Below, piece by piece: positions 8,157-17,186 of a stretch of DNA of 64,000 nt (positions are counted from its first letter, which is position 1; each line of letters begins with the position of its first letter). The notes beneath the pieces were generated by a model, which made no database searches, was not told the origin of the DNA, and saw only the letters and a list, made by a program, of their open reading frames with translations. The position numbers and the translations under genes were made by a program. The stretch is from positions 310,001-374,000 of the forward strand of contig CAWHZZ010000001.1 of NCBI GenBank assembly GCA_963833965.1, written 5' to 3'. This DNA comes from CAJCIW01 sp963833965 (GTDB lineage: Bacteria; Chlamydiota; Chlamydiia; Chlamydiales; Rhabdochlamydiaceae).

Positions 8157-10496
8157 ATGGCAAAAGAGAATCCACCAGTGAAAAAAAAACCAGGGATGCC
8201 TTCTGAGGCAAAGGGATTGATCCTGCTCGGGTTGTCATGCATTGCGCTCTTGAGCTTGCTGAGCTTTCATGCGGCGGACTCCAGCAAGAATTGGCTGGGC
8301 CTCGCCGGCTGGGGAATCGCTTTAGGGCTTCAATTTCTTTTCGGGTTATCGAGTTATGCCATTCTTTTGTTTTTAGGCTGGCTCGGCTGGCAATTTCTTT
8401 TAAACCGCGAAATCCCCTCCCTTGTTTCTAAGTCGATCTATTTTGGCATCTTCATGGTGTCGTGTTCGTTGCTCTTGAATTTGATTGCCGAATCAAGTCC
8501 TTCTTTTGGGGCCTTTTTTGGAACTCACGTCTATTCAGAGACCCATTTTTTCGATTTTCCGTTTCCGCACCGCACGACAAGGTATAATCTCGGGGGCGTC
8601 CCGCTCTATTATCTCTACTGCGATTTCAAGACGCTCAATCTCCAACGCCTGCTGAGCGATGTTGGGATCGGGCTCACTTTTTCCATCACGGCGCTCGTTT
8701 CATTTCTGCTGTTAACGGAAATTCAGCTGGTTCCACTGTTGCTCGCTCTGAAAGAGAAATGGCGCTCTTCAAAAGCAATCCCACCTCCCCTCGAAATAAA
8801 ATCAGCGGAAGAGATTGAAAAGACGCTGACGAAGCGCTTACCTCAGCCGATCTACCAGCCGCGCCGAGAAAAGGGGGAAAAGGAGGAAGAGGTCACAATC
8901 AGGACCATGCATGATAAATTCGAGGCGGAAAAAAAAACGGCGCCCCCCCTGAATAAAAAGCAAATCGCGATCAACGCCCAGAAGGTTGTCAACGGGGATT
9001 TCACGACCTATCAGCTTCCTCCACCCTCATTGCTCAACAATCCTAAAAAAGTCGACCAACCGTCTCTAAAAAAAGATCTCAAGCGACAAGCGGAAATCCT
9101 CGAAGAGACGCTGCTTAGCTTCGGGATCGAAGCGAAAGTGGGCGAGATCAACTGCGGCCCGACGATCACCTCGTTTGAGGTCCATCCGGCCATCGGGGTG
9201 AAAGTGCAGAAGATCAAAACGTTGGAAAACGACATTGCGCTCAATTTGCAGGCCAAATCGATCCGTATCATCGCCCCCATTCCAGGCAAGGCCGCCGTCG
9301 GCGTCGAGGTCCCTTCCCTCTACCCGCAAGAGGTCAGCTTCAAAGAATTGCACCAAAATTACCATCAATCCCCACGGAAAATGCATGTCCCCCTGCTTTT
9401 GGGCAAAACCGTTTCCGGGGACAATGTGATCAGCGACCTGAGCAAAATGCCGCATTGCCTCATCGCCGGCGCCACGGGATCGGGAAAATCGGTTTGCATC
9501 AACACTGTCATCATGTCGATACTGATGAATGCGCGCCCCGACGAGATCAAGCTCGTGATGATCGATCCGAAAAAGGTCGAGCTGACACCTTACACGAACT
9601 TGCCCCACATGATTGCCCCTGTGATCACAGAGGCGCACGGCGCCTACGCGGCGCTCAGCTGGCTCGTCAAGGAGATGCAGACGAGATATGATCTTTTGAA
9701 ACAGCTAGGCCTGCGCAATATCAGCGCATTTAACAGCCGCCAAATCAATCAAGAACTCGAATCGTCGTTGAGCAATCCCGTCCCCATCAAAATGCATGCC
9801 ATTGTCGCGATCATCGATGAATTTGCCGATTTAATGATGGCCTCGAGCTCCGATTTAGAGACGCCGATCGCCCGCATTGCCCAAATGGCCCGCGCGGTCG
9901 GTATCCACCTGATCCTCGCCACGCAGCGCCCGTCTCGCGAGGTGATCACCGGCTTGATCAAAGCAAACTTTCCCACCCGCCTCGCGTTTAAAGTCGCCAG
10001 CCGCGTCAACTCGCAGATTATCCTCGACGACGTCGGCGCTGAAAGTTTGCTCGGAAACGGCGACATGCTTTTCTTGCCCCCAGGATCTTCCACACTGATC
10101 CGCGCGCAGGGCGCTTACATCAGCGATGAAGAGATCAACCGCGTCGTCTCCTTCATTTGCCAGCAAGCGCCGCCGAATTACCTCATCGAGTCGTTTGATA
10201 AAATGCGCTTTAATGAAGATTCCTCTTCCGAAAATGGAGAAGAAGAACCGCGCGACACCCTCTACGAACAGGCTTTGGCCATCGTCGTCGAGACGAGGAC
10301 AGCTTCCACGACTTATTTGCAGCGCAAACTCAAGATTGGCTATGCTAGGGCTGCATCCTTGATGGATGAATTAGAGAAGAAAGGCATCATCGGTCCCCAA
10401 GAAGGCGCTAAGCCGCGCCGCATCCTGATGGATTCCAAGAACACTACTGCCTCCTCAAAACCCGGGAATGGTTATGAAGAAGAGTTTATTGAATAA
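8157..10496 (+). CDS. ftsK: DNA translocase FtsK/SpoIIIE
   Basis: A 779-residue FtsK with about four N-terminal membrane segments (residues 20-200), a charged linker, the alpha/beta motor region and the C-terminal gamma winged helix. Walker A is GATGSGKSV near residue 440; Walker B is AIVAIIDEFADLMM near 550. The sensor region IHLILATQRPSREVITGLIKANFPTR is conserved, and the gamma domain (YEQALAIVVETRTASTTYLQ...ARAASLMDELEKKGII) is intact. It pumps chromosomal DNA at the septum and helps dimer resolution. It starts right after the uppP stop. The small membrane-protein gene overlaps its 3' end. Confidence 0.96.
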   Translation: MAKENPPVKKKPGMPSEAKGLILLGLSCIALLSLLSFHAADSSKNWLGLAGWGIALGLQFLFGLSSYAILLFLGWLGWQFLLNREIPSLVSKSIYFGIFMVSCSLLLNLIAESSPSFGAFFGTHVYSETHFFDFPFPHRTTRYNLGGVPLYYLYCDFKTLNLQRLLSDVGIGLTFSITALVSFLLLTEIQLVPLLLALKEKWRSSKAIPPPLEIKSAEEIEKTLTKRLPQPIYQPRREKGEKEEEVTIRTMHDKFEAEKKTAPPLNKKQIAINAQKVVNGDFTTYQLPPPSLLNNPKKVDQPSLKKDLKRQAEILEETLLSFGIEAKVGEINCGPTITSFEVHPAIGVKVQKIKTLENDIALNLQAKSIRIIAPIPGKAAVGVEVPSLYPQEVSFKELHQNYHQSPRKMHVPLLLGKTVSGDNVISDLSKMPHCLIAGATGSGKSVCINTVIMSILMNARPDEIKLVMIDPKKVELTPYTNLPHMIAPVITEAHGAYAALSWLVKEMQTRYDLLKQLGLRNISAFNSRQINQELESSLSNPVPIKMHAIVAIIDEFADLMMASSSDLETPIARIAQMARAVGIHLILATQRPSREVITGLIKANFPTRLAFKVASRVNSQIILDDVGAESLLGNGDMLFLPPGSSTLIRAQGAYISDEEINRVVSFICQQAPPNYLIESFDKMRFNEDSSSENGEEEPRDTLYEQALAIVVETRTASTTYLQRKLKIGYARAASLMDELEKKGIIGPQEGAKPRRILMDSKNTTASSKPGNGYEEEFIE

Positions 10497-10854
10497 ATTA
10501 GACGAGATTAAATCGATTGTCCCCGTCCATCTCGAAATCGAGAAAAAACTCCTGCCGCGCCTCAAATTCATGGGCTTTGTGATGTATGGCTTGTGCGTTG
10601 TGGCCTTCACCTACGCGGCCATGGCCCAAGAAGAGATCCAGAGCGTCCCTCCCAAAGAGGGCTTAGTCGATCCAGAGGCAATAGAAGCAGTGGCCTCATT
10701 AGAGACGATGCTCGAAGAGGGAGAACTCGAGCTCTCCCCCACAGAAGTGCTTAACTTCTATTTGGTCGCTGCGATTTTTGCCGCAGTCGGCACGTCATGC
10801 TTTCTCATCGCCTGGAAAAAAAAGAAAAAGCTATTTCAAACACCTGCGGAGTAA
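10468..10854 (+). CDS. Small two-helix membrane protein of unknown function
   Basis: 128 residues. A basic, amphipathic N-terminal segment (KKSLLNKLDEIKSIVPVHLEIEKKLLPR) leads into a membrane helix (LKFMGFVMYGLCVVAFTYAAMA), an acidic loop of about 45 residues, a second helix (VLNFYLVAAIFAAVGTSCFLIAW) and a lysine-rich tail. The loop therefore probably faces the periplasm and both ends the cytoplasm. The gene overlaps the ftsK 3' end by 29 bases in another frame and so is likely translated from the same message. ATG at 10468 or 10474 could serve as start. I do not recognise the family; a link to division is suggested only by position. Confidence 0.65.
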   Translation: MVMKKSLLNKLDEIKSIVPVHLEIEKKLLPRLKFMGFVMYGLCVVAFTYAAMAQEEIQSVPPKEGLVDPEAIEAVASLETMLEEGELELSPTEVLNFYLVAAIFAAVGTSCFLIAWKKKKKLFQTPAE

Positions 10855-12093
10855 TTAACTCGCATTTTCCTGCTGCTCCAATGTTGTTTCCATCTTTTTT
10901 CCTTCTTTGACGAATGCCGACAATAAGGGAAGAGCTTCCCGCGCTGTTCCAATATCCAAGGTGGCATCGTTGCCGCAAACATAGAAACAAGTGTGAAAAT
11001 CTGCATCCTCAGAGAAAAAAACATTCTTCGCAATCAGCGATGCGGCGCTCTCCTCTGCACTGAAGGCAAATTGAGCAGAGTTAACGATCATTTTCGTCGC
11101 CTTGTTATTCACAAGATGCTCTAAAGAAAGGGCATGATGCGCGCGCGTATGAAAAGGGAATGGGTAAAAGGCCGCTCGAAAGACCTTCGCGCCCAGACTT
11201 TCGATTTTAGTGTGGTAATCAGAACTAAAACCGCCAGCTTTAGAGAAATAGGAATCCTCTTGGGCCTCGATGATGACGACCTCGCGGTCTTTGCCTGTTT
11301 TTCTGAGAAAATCTAACAACCCTTGTTCAGGATCTGCATCCCAACCGGAGAGTCTTGCGGCACCATAAAGCGCATCGCTCACTGGACGCGAATAAAGTTG
11401 CTTCGCAACCTTTTCTACGGAAGTGAGGCCTCGATTGATCACCAATGTCGAGGGGACTGTTTTTTGCTCATCGGCATTTTGTGGAATGTTTTTAAAACTC
11501 TCCAACATCACATTGCCGAGTGAAGTTGTCATCAGGGAATCGACATTTACCCCGCTTTTCTGGAAAGCCTTTAAGACCAAAAGAGGACTCTCGCTCAATT
11601 CTTTGATGGTCAAAGGTTCCCATCTTCGAGATTCAGTGACCCCTAGCCGCTCTTCATTCCCATTATAGCTGAATAGAATGAGCCGCAGATTCTTTTCGCA
11701 AACAGTTTTTTTTGATTCAAATAGCCGAACATTGAAAATTCGTGTAGTCTCTCCTTGCAAATGCACAGCAACATCCCGGATGGAAAAATGAGTCTTAACA
11801 AGCCCCATTTCCTCTGAAGTCGTCGCTGCGCTTCCCATGAGAACATCGGAAACTTTCTTGGCCAGATCGGCATTCATCGTCAGCTCAGACGAGGGATTCG
11901 TTTTATACCACGGCAAATAAAAAGCATTTCGGAGGACGAGTCCCATTTTCTCAATCGGTGTGTAGCAAGTGCTCCAGAACCCGTTTGCGGGCTGTGCTGC
12001 AGGTTTCGTATTTCGTTCTTGGTAGTTAAGCGTGGCGGGGATAACGACCTGCGTCTTTGAACCTGGTTGAAATGTGGTAGCAGTAGTAGCCAT
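10855..12093 (-). CDS. Chlamydial alpha/beta-hydrolase-like protein (possibly the CHLPS/DUF818 group)
   Basis: A 412-residue protein without signal peptide or membrane helices. Several blocks read like an alpha/beta-hydrolase core: LRLILFSYNGNEERLG (strand plus a Gly-Asn turn), LVINRGLTSVEKVAKQLYS, GWDADPEQGLLDFL, then REVVIIEAQEDSYFS (position of the acidic residue) and FHTRAHHALSLEHLV (possible histidine). A clean GxSxG nucleophile elbow is not obvious, so it may be inactive. I recall a Chlamydia-specific family (CHLPS proteins) with this pattern, but cannot verify membership. The start has a good AGGAGG site. It converges with the small membrane protein gene, with stops adjacent. Confidence 0.5.
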   Translation of the reverse strand: MATTATTFQPGSKTQVVIPATLNYQERNTKPAAQPANGFWSTCYTPIEKMGLVLRNAFYLPWYKTNPSSELTMNADLAKKVSDVLMGSAATTSEEMGLVKTHFSIRDVAVHLQGETTRIFNVRLFESKKTVCEKNLRLILFSYNGNEERLGVTESRRWEPLTIKELSESPLLVLKAFQKSGVNVDSLMTTSLGNVMLESFKNIPQNADEQKTVPSTLVINRGLTSVEKVAKQLYSRPVSDALYGAARLSGWDADPEQGLLDFLRKTGKDREVVIIEAQEDSYFSKAGGFSSDYHTKIESLGAKVFRAAFYPFPFHTRAHHALSLEHLVNNKATKMIVNSAQFAFSAEESAASLIAKNVFFSEDADFHTCFYVCGNDATLDIGTAREALPLLSAFVKEGKKMETTLEQQENAS

Positions 12094-12188
12094 TTTTTAC
12101 CTCCTAATGGTTTCGAACAATGGATAGGATAATCCCCCTTAAGAAAATTTACAATATTTCCCTTCTCGATCTAAGATGCGAGAAAGCC

Positions 12189-13520
12189 ATGGAAAAGAAA
12201 AAAAAGAGAATCTTACTCGCCGATGCCGATGAGCGACTCATCAAGCAGATCAAAAAAAGCAAAGGGGGAGGGCCCTATCTTTTTGAGACTGCCGGGGGAG
12301 GATTTGATTGCTTGGCGAAGCTGGAGAGCTTTAAGCCGGACCTCGTCGTCGTCGACTTAATGCTCCCTCAAATCCATGGAATGGAGATCTTAAGGAAAAT
12401 CAAAACCGATCCGCGGACAAACGAGGTCGGCGTCATCATGACCTCTGCGCATGCGATGAACCAAAATTACCGTTCTGCGCTGATCTTGAACTGCGATTAC
12501 TTTCTGGAAAAGCCGTTTGAACCGACGAAAATTTTTTCCCTTTTCAAGCTCTTCTTTAAAAATGAGCTGCATCCCGCTCCCTTTTCCGGCAAAGAGTCCT
12601 CAATGGAAGGCAAGCACTGCTACCTTCCAAAAATGCATTCGGCCAATTCCTACATCAAATTTTGGGGCACACGCGGCTCTAACCCTGTCGCAGGGCCGGA
12701 ATACGTGCGGTTCGGCGGAAATACCTGCTGCCTAGAGATCCGCCATGGCCAAGATCTGATCATCGTCGACGCCGGCACTGGCATCCGATCCTTCGGCGCC
12801 ACCCTATCAGAGGCCAAGCCTAAAGAAATCCATTTGCTCATGAGCCATACCCATTGGGACCACCTCGCGGGATTCCCTTTCTTTTTGCCCATCTATGAGC
12901 GCCATTGCACCATCAACATCTGGACCCCCATTGGATTTGAAAGGACGACACGAGAACTCTTCACTGAAATTCTCGCCCACTCCTATTTCCCCGTTCGCCT
13001 CGACGATATCCAGGCCAATCTCGTCTTCAAAGATATCCACGAAGAGGTCCCTTTTCAGATAGGCAATATTCAAGTGAATTCTCACTATTCCTACCATCCC
13101 GGGGCAACCGTTTGCTTTAAATTCAAAATCAATAAATTGAAGTTCGGCTACACAACTGACAACGAGTTCCTCATGGGATATCACGGCAATCCCAACCTCA
13201 TCGGCAAAAATCATCCCCTTCTGCATCCTTACCGCAGCATGATCGAATTTTTCAAAGATTGCGATTTCCTGGTCCATGAGGCGCAGTACACTCCGATTGA
13301 ATACCAAAAAAAAGTCGGCTGGGGGCACTCATCGGTCAACAACGCCGCCGTGCTATTGAAACACTCCGAGGTCCCGGAATGGATTTTGACCCATCACGAT
13401 CCCAGCCATAACGACAGCGACATGCTCAAAAAACTGCAGCTGCAACTGGATGTTTTAGACGACATGCGTTTAAAATGCCGATCGCGCTTTGCTTATGACG
13501 GGATGACCATACCCTTGTGA
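12189..13520 (+). CDS. Response-regulator receiver domain fused to a metallo-beta-lactamase-fold hydrolase
   Basis: 443 residues from the chosen ATG. Residues 1-115 are a receiver domain: acidic pocket ADADE, phospho-acceptor Asp56 in LVVVDLMLPQIHGMEIL, Ser/Thr in IMTSAHAM, and the conserved Lys in YFLEKPFEP. After a short linker comes a metallo-beta-lactamase fold starting IKFWGTRGSNPVAGPEY, with metal site SHTHWDHLAGFPFF (HxHxDH), later HEAQYTP and ILTHHDPSH. The output is therefore an enzyme, perhaps a nuclease or phosphodiesterase, gated by phosphorylation. An upstream ATG at 12120 is open but neither start has a strong ribosome-binding site; 12189 begins at the domain. The mazG-like gene overlaps its stop by three bases. 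Confidence 0.85.
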   Translation: MEKKKKRILLADADERLIKQIKKSKGGGPYLFETAGGGFDCLAKLESFKPDLVVVDLMLPQIHGMEILRKIKTDPRTNEVGVIMTSAHAMNQNYRSALILNCDYFLEKPFEPTKIFSLFKLFFKNELHPAPFSGKESSMEGKHCYLPKMHSANSYIKFWGTRGSNPVAGPEYVRFGGNTCCLEIRHGQDLIIVDAGTGIRSFGATLSEAKPKEIHLLMSHTHWDHLAGFPFFLPIYERHCTINIWTPIGFERTTRELFTEILAHSYFPVRLDDIQANLVFKDIHEEVPFQIGNIQVNSHYSYHPGATVCFKFKINKLKFGYTTDNEFLMGYHGNPNLIGKNHPLLHPYRSMIEFFKDCDFLVHEAQYTPIEYQKKVGWGHSSVNNAAVLLKHSEVPEWILTHHDPSHNDSDMLKKLQLQLDVLDDMRLKCRSRFAYDGMTIPL

Positions 13521-13810
13521 ACTTGAAAGAAATCCAAAAATTGTCTCTCGACGAGAAAAAAAATCTGCTGGAGCGCACGATCAAACTCCAAGAAGAGGCC
13601 GGCGAGCTTGCCGAACAGGTTCTCATCTCGCAAAAATCATCCGGATCGCAGTACAAGAAGTCGACCCAAGACGCGATTAAAAAAGAGGCTGCCGATGTGA
13701 CCCTCGTCGCCCTATCGATTTTTTTTCTCGAAGGCGGCACCCCTTCCGAACTGGAAAAAATCATCAAGGAAAAAGCCAAGAAGTGGAAGAAGTTTCAACT
13801 TAAAAAATAA
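13517..13810 (+). CDS. MazG-like nucleotide pyrophosphohydrolase
   Basis: A 97-residue all-alpha protein matching the small MazG-like/dCTPase group. The metal-binding glutamates appear in IKLQEEAGELAEQVL and the ExxD helix in IKKEAADVTLVALSIFFLEGG. Such enzymes hydrolyse non-canonical or surplus nucleoside triphosphates to monophosphates. It starts at a GTG overlapping the stop of the receiver/hydrolase gene, so it is likely translated by coupling. Its 3' end overlaps the convergent yycJ gene by 11 bases. Confidence 0.8.
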   Translation: MNLKEIQKLSLDEKKNLLERTIKLQEEAGELAEQVLISQKSSGSQYKKSTQDAIKKEAADVTLVALSIFFLEGGTPSELEKIIKEKAKKWKKFQLKK

Positions 13811-14573
13811 TCCGCTTGCTTACCGAATCTTGAAAAGCGATTGAGACCTCGGTCGACGCATTGAAGCCGCCAAGCGCGTCCATGATACGCTTTAAAGCGG
13901 CCTCTGGCGCATTGCATTCGCTCGACAGGTGGGCCAAATGGACGTGCTTCAAATCCTTGTGATAGATGAGTTCGATCAACTTGGCGCATTCCTCGTTGGA
14001 AAGGTGCCCCTGGCGGCTGAGCACGCGCTGCTTGTAGATCTTGGGCCGCGCGGAAGCGTGCACCATCGAGGGCTCGTGATTCGCCTCGACATACAGGTAG
14101 TCACAGCCTTGCAACTGGTTCGAAACCAGGCTCGTGACAAAGCCTAGGTCGGTGCAAAAGCCGAGCTTCAACCCTCCTGTCCGGATGATGAAGGCAACAG
14201 GGTCGATGGCGTCGTGCTGCACACTGAATGGATGGATTTCGAGATCGCCGAACTCAAACGTCTCGCCCGTGGAGAAGATTTTAAATTTAGGGCACTCGTT
14301 TAAAATGCCATGAATTGCTCTCGCGGTGTCGCTGTTGGAAAACACCGGAATTCGCATCCGGCAGCCTAAGACATCCAGCGCTTGGATGTGATCGGTGTGC
14401 TCATGTGTGACCAGCACGGCATCGATCTCATCCAAGGAGACGCCGATCTGCTTGAGCCGCTCACGGATCGCTTTTGCGCTGAGGCCCGCATCGATTAAGA
14501 TCTTCGTGGACGCAGTCCCTAAGTAAATGCAGTTCCCCTTTGATCCTGAAGCTAACGGGCAAAAGCCGATCAT
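13800..14573 (-). CDS. yycJ: YycJ/WalJ-type metallo-beta-lactamase-fold hydrolase
   Basis: A 257-residue single-domain hydrolase. It opens MIGFCPLASGSKGNCIYLG, typical of the YycJ/WalJ group, with metal motif VTHEHTDHIQAL near residue 60 and later metal-ligand histidines in EANHEPSMV and VHLAHLSSECNAPE. Family members are exonuclease-like enzymes acting on DNA ends. In C. trachomatis, as I remember it, yycJ (CT738) lies next to ftsK (CT739); here four genes intervene, so the neighbourhood is partly conserved. Its stop region overlaps the convergent MazG-like gene. Confidence 0.9.
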   Translation of the reverse strand: MIGFCPLASGSKGNCIYLGTASTKILIDAGLSAKAIRERLKQIGVSLDEIDAVLVTHEHTDHIQALDVLGCRMRIPVFSNSDTARAIHGILNECPKFKIFSTGETFEFGDLEIHPFSVQHDAIDPVAFIIRTGGLKLGFCTDLGFVTSLVSNQLQGCDYLYVEANHEPSMVHASARPKIYKQRVLSRQGHLSNEECAKLIELIYHKDLKHVHLAHLSSECNAPEAALKRIMDALGGFNASTEVSIAFQDSVSKRIIF

Positions 14574-14671
14574 GATATTGCTCGGGTTTCTTGAAGCTTC
14601 ATTTTTATCAACACCGCCAATTTCTTCACATCTTTTAACTTCGAAAAAAGGCCCAAGTGCAAATCCTTCCG

Positions 14672-14700
14672 TTTACACAAATTTTTTTATCGCATATATT
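14672..14700 (+). promoter_or_regulatory. Promoter for the coiled-coil/TPR array, sigma-66 (sigma-70) type
   Basis: TTTACA at 14672-14677 and TATATT at 14695-14700 are separated by 17 bases, followed 27 bases later by the ATG at 14727 with AGGAGG before it. This is the best-formed -35/-10 pair in the window. Confidence 0.65.
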
Positions 14701-14726
14701 CTTTTCGTCTTCTTTAGGAGGCAACC

Positions 14727-15236
14727 ATGGCGTCAGGAGTTCATCAGCGAGTTGATTCTCCAGTACTAATTGTAGCGCAACAGAACTCATTATCTTCAAT
14801 ACAAGAAGAGGATTCTGAGTCCACCGACTCAGCATCGGGCCATCTTGCCCTGCATCGATCATTGGATTCTTTTTTTCCCAATTCTCAGAGGACACAGAAA
14901 CCTTTTCCAAAGAAGAAACTATTTGATAAATTGCTGGACGAGCATAACGAATTAAAAAGGGAAGTGGCCATTCTCAAAATGAGAAATTGGGAGCTCGAAC
15001 AAAAGATGCTTAGCTTGCATGCGTTTGTAATGCGCAGGGCCTACCCTCAGCCGGCTCCTCCGTTTTACATGCCAACTGAACCTCAATCTCCTCCTCGCGC
15101 CACCTCACCGACTTATTATTATCCACCGATTGACTTCAACGTGAACCCTCCGCCTATTTTCTCCTATCCAAGCGGCTATGATTCTCCTCCCCGCTCCGAT
15201 TCTCCGACAGAATTTAGCCGCCAAAACACCGAGTAG
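14727..15236 (+). CDS. Coiled-coil/proline-rich protein, array member A (lacks TPRs)
   Basis: A 169-residue protein. A polar, Ser-rich N-terminus is followed by a short coiled coil (LFDKLLDEHNELKREVAILK, then NWELEQKMLSLHAFV; residues 72-110). The C-terminus is rich in Pro, Tyr and Ser, with motifs such as PPFYMP, SPTYYYPP and YDSPPRSDSP. It shares the coiled-coil phrase LEQKM and the Pro-rich linker with the next genes but stops where they enter a TPR domain, so it looks like a family member that has lost its C-terminal half. No signal peptide is seen. A strong promoter and AGGAGG site precede it. It may be a secreted effector, but that is inference. Confidence 0.6.
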   Translation: MASGVHQRVDSPVLIVAQQNSLSSIQEEDSESTDSASGHLALHRSLDSFFPNSQRTQKPFPKKKLFDKLLDEHNELKREVAILKMRNWELEQKMLSLHAFVMRRAYPQPAPPFYMPTEPQSPPRATSPTYYYPPIDFNVNPPPIFSYPSGYDSPPRSDSPTEFSRQNTE

Positions 15237-15276
15237 TGTTCGTCAAAATTGTTCAACAGCAAAGGAGATCTTTTCT

Positions 15277-16191
15277 ATGGCTGTAAAATCACTAGCTGGC
15301 AGTTCTCTCTCCAGCCCCAAAGAGCCAACACACGAACAAATTGACTCTGGCACGCGTCATCTGAACGACTCATTTTATCCACCCCAAGAGCAAACCACTC
15401 AATCTTCCCTCCTCGCTCGAGTGCAATCGCTCGCCATTGCTAGTCAACAATTGAGCGAGAGGTTTTTGGAACTCGAAAACAAATATAATAGCCGGTTCGG
15501 CGAACTCGAAAAAAGAAATCTAGACCTTGAACAAAAAATGAACGGACTTGTTTCAACGTTCACTTCTCTCCTTCAATTTCAAAACACTCAAGACCAAAGC
15601 GACATGCCTCTTTATCAGACCCCAGTCACTCCCATCCAAAGCCAAAGTCTTATAGAGAATAATTATTCCGAAGAGACAATACCTCCTGGTTTTTCCAGCT
15701 CAAAGCGGGCCGCTTCTGACGAAAAGGTAGCCTCGGCTAAATATTTTCTAAACTTAAAAGATTTTTTCTGTGCCGGAAGGTATATCGATGAAGCCATTCA
15801 GATCGATTCAGAAAATGCTAAAGCTTTTGCGATTAAATCCAAGATTTGTCGACTACAGGGAGATTTTGTTGGTTCTTTGCAGGCCGCAAGGAAAGCCACT
15901 GAGATCGATCCCTACAACCTGATGGCCTTGGTGAACAAAGCCTTAGCTTTGCGATTGCTCGGTTACAAGGATGAAGCATTAAAGACCAGCGAAGCCGCTC
16001 TTTCTCTTAAGCCTCGAAATCAATTAGCGCTGAGATGCAAACTCGAATGCCAATTCCTTATGGGAAAACCACTTGACTCTCTGCAAACAATCGATTCGAC
16101 ATTGCAACATTTTCCAAACGATCATGTAGCTAATAACATCAAAGGGCTCATCTTTAATTCCTATCCTCATCTTCAAACACGACAGCAGTGA
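15277..16191 (+). CDS. Coiled-coil/TPR protein, array member B
   Basis: 304 residues from the ATG at 15277, which has AAAGGAG eight bases upstream; the longer open frame from 15178 overlaps the preceding gene and is not used. A Ser/Pro-rich N-terminus leads into a coiled coil (residues about 46-95, with LELENKYNSRFGELEKRNLD and LEQKM), then a linker. From residue 150 onward there are about four tetratricopeptide repeats, seen in GRYIDEAIQIDSENAKAFAI, ARKATEIDPYNLMALVNKAL and SEAALSLKPRNQLALR. TPRs bind peptides or proteins, so this is probably an adaptor or a secreted effector. It belongs to a tandem family of five. Confidence 0.7.
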   Translation: MAVKSLAGSSLSSPKEPTHEQIDSGTRHLNDSFYPPQEQTTQSSLLARVQSLAIASQQLSERFLELENKYNSRFGELEKRNLDLEQKMNGLVSTFTSLLQFQNTQDQSDMPLYQTPVTPIQSQSLIENNYSEETIPPGFSSSKRAASDEKVASAKYFLNLKDFFCAGRYIDEAIQIDSENAKAFAIKSKICRLQGDFVGSLQAARKATEIDPYNLMALVNKALALRLLGYKDEALKTSEAALSLKPRNQLALRCKLECQFLMGKPLDSLQTIDSTLQHFPNDHVANNIKGLIFNSYPHLQTRQQ

Positions 16192-16242
16192 AGAGGTGCC
16201 GCGGTTTTTGCGTAATATTCCTGTTAGCAGTCGCTTTCCTAG

Positions 16243-16272
16243 TTTACGCAAATTTTTTAGAAGAGGTACACT
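16243..16272 (+). promoter_or_regulatory. Possible promoter for array member C
   Basis: TTTACG at 16243-16248 and TACACT at 16267-16272 are 18 bases apart, 22 bases before the ATG of the next gene. The -10 is weak. Confidence 0.35.
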
Positions 16273-16294
16273 AGTCGGTCACTAGGAGCGTTTT

Positions 16295-17173
16295 ATGGCA
16301 TATGCAATAACAAATGGGGCTGATCAACCGCCCCCCGTGACGATGCTAGTTTCATTTAACTCTTTCACACTTCCTTCTCTTGAAAATAAACTCCTCCATC
16401 TGACCAACCAATTTAACAACTTGTTTGCGGAGTTAGTCCGACTAAAAACGCAAGTGACGCAACTCACAGACAAAAATATGGCTCTTGAACAAAAAAATGG
16501 CATGCTAGAGCAAAAGATCCAAGAGTTGTCCTATAGACTTAGTCCTTCTTTATCCCCTGTTCCACCCAACCGGACTCCTCCTCCTTTTATGCTTGGCTAT
16601 CCGATTTATTCCGTGCCTTCCCATTTTCCTGTTCAGCGGCCACTGCCTACGCACCCTGTAGCCGCTATGTCTGTACAGACAAACTTAACATCGCCGGCTT
16701 CCAGAGCGAAGTATGAAGAAGTATTTATCGAGGGGATAAACCACCTCATGAATGAGGGAGATCTGGAACAAGCCCTCAATATTATTTCTCTTGAGATCAC
16801 TCAAAATGGCAACAATGTTGAATTTTACTGCATTCAATCCCGTTGCTTTCGATTGCTTCAACGCTACGGGGAATGCATCAACGCGGCTGACAATGCTCTA
16901 AAATTGGATCCCTCTCACCTCAAAGCCATCACAAATAAAGCTTTAGCATTAAAAGCAATCGGATCCTATGGGCTGTCTTTAGCATTGATTGATGACGTTC
17001 TTCAAAAGGACCCAAAAGACATATTTGCATTGGAATGCAAAATTGAGAATTTGTATCACATGAAAGACTATGAAAAATTCTTAAGTTGCGTTAATTACTT
17101 ACTCAGTCTTGATAGCGAAAATTTTATTGCTTTTACGTATTCCGCAATGTTTAACAGCAGAAAGTCAGAATAA
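16295..17173 (+). CDS. Coiled-coil/TPR protein, array member C
   Basis: 292 residues. The coiled coil occupies about residues 28-80 (LTNQFNNLFAELVRLKTQVT, ALEQKNGMLEQKIQELSYRL) and is followed by a proline-rich stretch (SPVPPNRTPPPFMLGYPIY). From residue 145 there are three to four TPRs (GDLEQALNIISLEI, NAADNALKLDPSHLKAITNK, ALIDDVLQKDPKDIFALECK). The architecture matches members B and E, with about the same overall length as B. AGGAG precedes the start at usual spacing. No secretion signal that can be read by eye is present; type III signals are not recognisable this way. Confidence 0.7.
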   Translation: MAYAITNGADQPPPVTMLVSFNSFTLPSLENKLLHLTNQFNNLFAELVRLKTQVTQLTDKNMALEQKNGMLEQKIQELSYRLSPSLSPVPPNRTPPPFMLGYPIYSVPSHFPVQRPLPTHPVAAMSVQTNLTSPASRAKYEEVFIEGINHLMNEGDLEQALNIISLEITQNGNNVEFYCIQSRCFRLLQRYGECINAADNALKLDPSHLKAITNKALALKAIGSYGLSLALIDDVLQKDPKDIFALECKIENLYHMKDYEKFLSCVNYLLSLDSENFIAFTYSAMFNSRKSE

Positions 17174-17186
17174 GGGAGATCATTTA

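Noticed and set aside
15178..15276. Longer start for array member B
   Set aside because: Overlaps the end of member A in another frame and ignores the AAAGGAG-ATG pair at 15277.
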